From an uncultured Clostridia bacterium (lineage in GTDB: Bacteria > Bacillota > Clostridia > Oscillospirales > Ruminococcaceae): a stretch of 6,228 nt of DNA. Made by a program: the position numbers and the translations under genes. The DNA lies in assembly GCA_946056455.1 (NCBI GenBank), contig CAMGJS010000061.1:1-6228 (forward strand). Reading direction: 5' to 3'. Positions 5,217 through 6,228 of the stretch are shown here, in pieces. Numbering within the stretch: position 1 is the first letter of the stretch; every line of letters starts with the position of its first letter. The notes under the pieces are model-generated. The model searched no databases, was not told where the DNA came from, and saw nothing but the letters and a program-made list of their open reading frames with translations.

Positions 5217-6005
5217 ATGGATAAAATCTCATTTTTGGGAACAGAATGGTCTGTCTATCAGATGTTCTGTTACTTTGTCATCTACTCAATAATAGGCTGG
5301 GTAGTTGAGGTCATCTATATGACGCTTGAAACGGGCGAATTTGACAACCGTGGTTTTTTAAACGGCCCTTTGTGCCCTATTTACGGCTTTGGTGTGGTTT
5401 TCATTCTCATCGCCCTGACTCCTATTAAAGAAAGCGCAATTCTTCTTTATATCGGCTCGGTGATACTTTGCACCTCGTGGGAATTTTTGATAGGCTTTCT
5501 GCTTGAAAAGATTTTTCACAACACCTGGTGGGACTACTCCCACGAAAAATTCAACCTTAAAGGCTATATCTGCCTTAAAAATTCGCTTTTATGGGGAGTC
5601 GGCTGTCTTATCGTAATGAGAATAGTTCACCCCGCGATAGAAAAATTTATTGACATTATCCCCGTTAAAATCGGGCTTCCTGTTGCGTGGGGAGTTTTCG
5701 TCTATATTCTTGCGGACCTCGGCTTATCTCTTGCCGTTATCATAAACCTCAACAACAGACTTCAACAGCTTGACGAACTTCGCAGAAGGTTCCGTGTAGC
5801 GTCGGACGCTATCGGAGAAAACCTTTCCGAAGAAGTTCTGGAGCTTAAATCAAAATACGACAGACTTGCCGAAAAGACAACTATCTGGCAGGAGCGTGTC
5901 CTGAGAGCCTTTCCGCAGATGCGTTCACACGAATACAACATCGTTCTTTCGGAGCTTCGTGAAAAGCTTGATATAAGAAATAAGCTGAAAAAAAGAAAAA
6001 AATAA
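5217..6005 (+). CDS. CmpB-family (PF06541-like) putative ABC-transporter permease
   Basis: Multi-pass inner-membrane protein of unknown function, 262 residues from the ATG at 5217. That start is chosen because GGGAGGA (5204-5210) lies 6 nt upstream; an in-frame TTG at 5202 overlaps this site and is not credible. About five membrane segments are visible: roughly 12-33, 54-71, 75-97, 122-139 and 154-177. The family hallmark NRGFLNGPLCPIYGFG (44-59) follows the first helix, preceded by GWVVEVIY (27-34), and WWDYS (104-108) lies between helices 3 and 4. The tail after residue 178 is hydrophilic, helical and probably coiled-coil, ending in the basic stretch KLKKRKK, so it should be cytoplasmic. 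The family is annotated as ABC-type permease by similarity only. No ATP-binding or substrate-binding gene is beside it, so transport is unproven. No terminator follows; a tRNA gene lies 77 bp downstream. Confidence 0.85.
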   Translation: MDKISFLGTEWSVYQMFCYFVIYSIIGWVVEVIYMTLETGEFDNRGFLNGPLCPIYGFGVVFILIALTPIKESAILLYIGSVILCTSWEFLIGFLLEKIFHNTWWDYSHEKFNLKGYICLKNSLLWGVGCLIVMRIVHPAIEKFIDIIPVKIGLPVAWGVFVYILADLGLSLAVIINLNNRLQQLDELRRRFRVASDAIGENLSEEVLELKSKYDRLAEKTTIWQERVLRAFPQMRSHEYNIVLSELREKLDIRNKLKKRKK

Positions 6006-6023
6006 AAAATTTGAAAAAAGGTA

Positions 6024-6052
6024 TTGACAATATATATTTTTGGTGATATAAT
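6024..6052 (+). promoter_or_regulatory. Consensus promoter of the tRNA-Leu gene
   Basis: TTGACA (6024-6029), a 17-base spacer and TATAAT (6047-6052), with a TG extension (TGATATAAT). It matches the vegetative consensus perfectly and is of the strength expected for a stable-RNA gene. The predicted start is near 6059, about 24 nt upstream of the mature tRNA 5' end. Confidence 0.92.
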
Positions 6053-6058
6053 GATAAA

Positions 6059-6076
6059 GCCGTCGGAAATGACGGC
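6059..6076 (+). other. Hairpin in the pre-tRNA 5' leader
   Basis: A perfect 6-bp inverted repeat GCCGTC/GACGGC (6059-6064 with 6071-6076) has a GGAAAT loop. It begins at about the predicted transcription start and ends 6 nt before the tRNA, so the 5' leader removed by RNase P is mostly hairpin. Confidence 0.6.
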
Positions 6077-6082
6077 GAGTTC

Positions 6083-6169
6083 GCAGGGGTGGCGGAATAG
6101 GCAGACGCGCAAGCTTGAGGTGCTTGTGAGAGCAATCTTGTGTGGGTTCAAGTCCCATCTCCTGCACCA
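6083..6169 (+). tRNA. tRNA-Leu (anticodon GAG), class II, CCA encoded
   Basis: A complete cloverleaf can be drawn. Acceptor stem GCAGGGG (6083-6089) pairs with CTCCTGC (6159-6165), followed by discriminator A and encoded CCA (6167-6169). The D stem is GCG/CGC (6092-6094 with 6106-6108), with GG in its loop. The anticodon stem CAAGC/GCTTG (6110-6114 with 6122-6126) encloses TTGAGGT, giving anticodon GAG (6117-6119), which reads CUC and CUU leucine codons. The long variable arm (6127-6141), with a small AGA/TCT stem capped by GCAA, is the class II hallmark. The T arm is GTGGG/CCCAT with loop TTCAAGT. It has its own strong promoter and terminator, and may also receive readthrough from the upstream membrane-protein gene. 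Confidence 0.97.
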
Positions 6170-6170
6170 T

Positions 6171-6205
6171 AACGGCACGGTACTTTGTATCGTGCCGTTT
6201 GTTGT
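6171..6205 (+). terminator. Intrinsic terminator of tRNA-Leu
   Basis: A 12-bp stem, AACGGCACGGTA (6171-6182) with TATCGTGCCGTT (6188-6199), has a 5-base loop CTTTG and a single G-T wobble, followed by the T-rich TTTGTTGT. It begins one base after the encoded CCA. It probably also ends any transcript reading through from the upstream gene. Confidence 0.88.
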
Positions 6206-6228
6206 ATATATAAATACGGGGTAAAGAT

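Noticed and set aside
6083..6169. tRNA-Leu as an attachment site for an integrated element
   Set aside because: The tRNA is complete, no integrase is visible, and there is too little sequence downstream to look for a repeat of its 3' end.
5762..6224. Frames of 66-138 codons around the 3' end of the membrane-protein gene and the tRNA
   Set aside because: They run antisense to the membrane-protein gene or through the tRNA and its terminator; none has a credible start or domain.

Overview
The window looks like chromosomal DNA of a motile, low-to-mid GC Firmicute, probably class Clostridia. The signs are a flagellin of Gram-positive type, strong AGGAGG-like ribosome binding sites, near-consensus sigma-A promoters with TG-extended -10 boxes, and protein families typical of gut Clostridia (a GGNGT-type phosphofructokinase, a TrmB with an NPWPK motif, a CmpB-family membrane protein). 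No phage, IS element or CRISPR array is visible. The species cannot be named from the sequence.

Layout, left to right. (1) The 3' part of a flagellin gene (+; its 5' end lies outside the window) converges on a 6-phosphofructokinase gene (-), and one bidirectional intrinsic terminator lies between them. (2) pfkA has a perfect TTGACA-N17-TATAAT promoter in a 163-bp divergent region. On the other side of that region a two-component operon (+) begins: an OmpR-family response regulator overlapping a two-TM HAMP sensor histidine kinase that starts at TTG. (3) A 243-bp gap (4163-4405) separates the kinase from the convergent trmB (-). It holds nested inverted repeats and two terminator-like hairpins, so it may encode a small structured RNA or a structured 3' UTR. 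(4) trmB (-) and a five-helix CmpB-family membrane protein (+) diverge from back-to-back promoters. (5) After the membrane-protein gene comes a consensus promoter, a leader hairpin, a class II tRNA-Leu(GAG) with encoded CCA, and a strong terminator. The last ~28 bases hold nothing recognisable.

The genes do not form one pathway. They cover motility (flagellin), glycolysis (PFK), signal transduction (the two-component pair), and translation (TrmB modifies G46 of tRNAs; tRNA-Leu). The response regulator and kinase are the only clear operon; no target gene is adjacent. The least explained part is the 4187-4400 gap. The most notable protein features are the substituted active-site signature of the PFK and the compact flagellin with a largely retained TLR5-contact segment.
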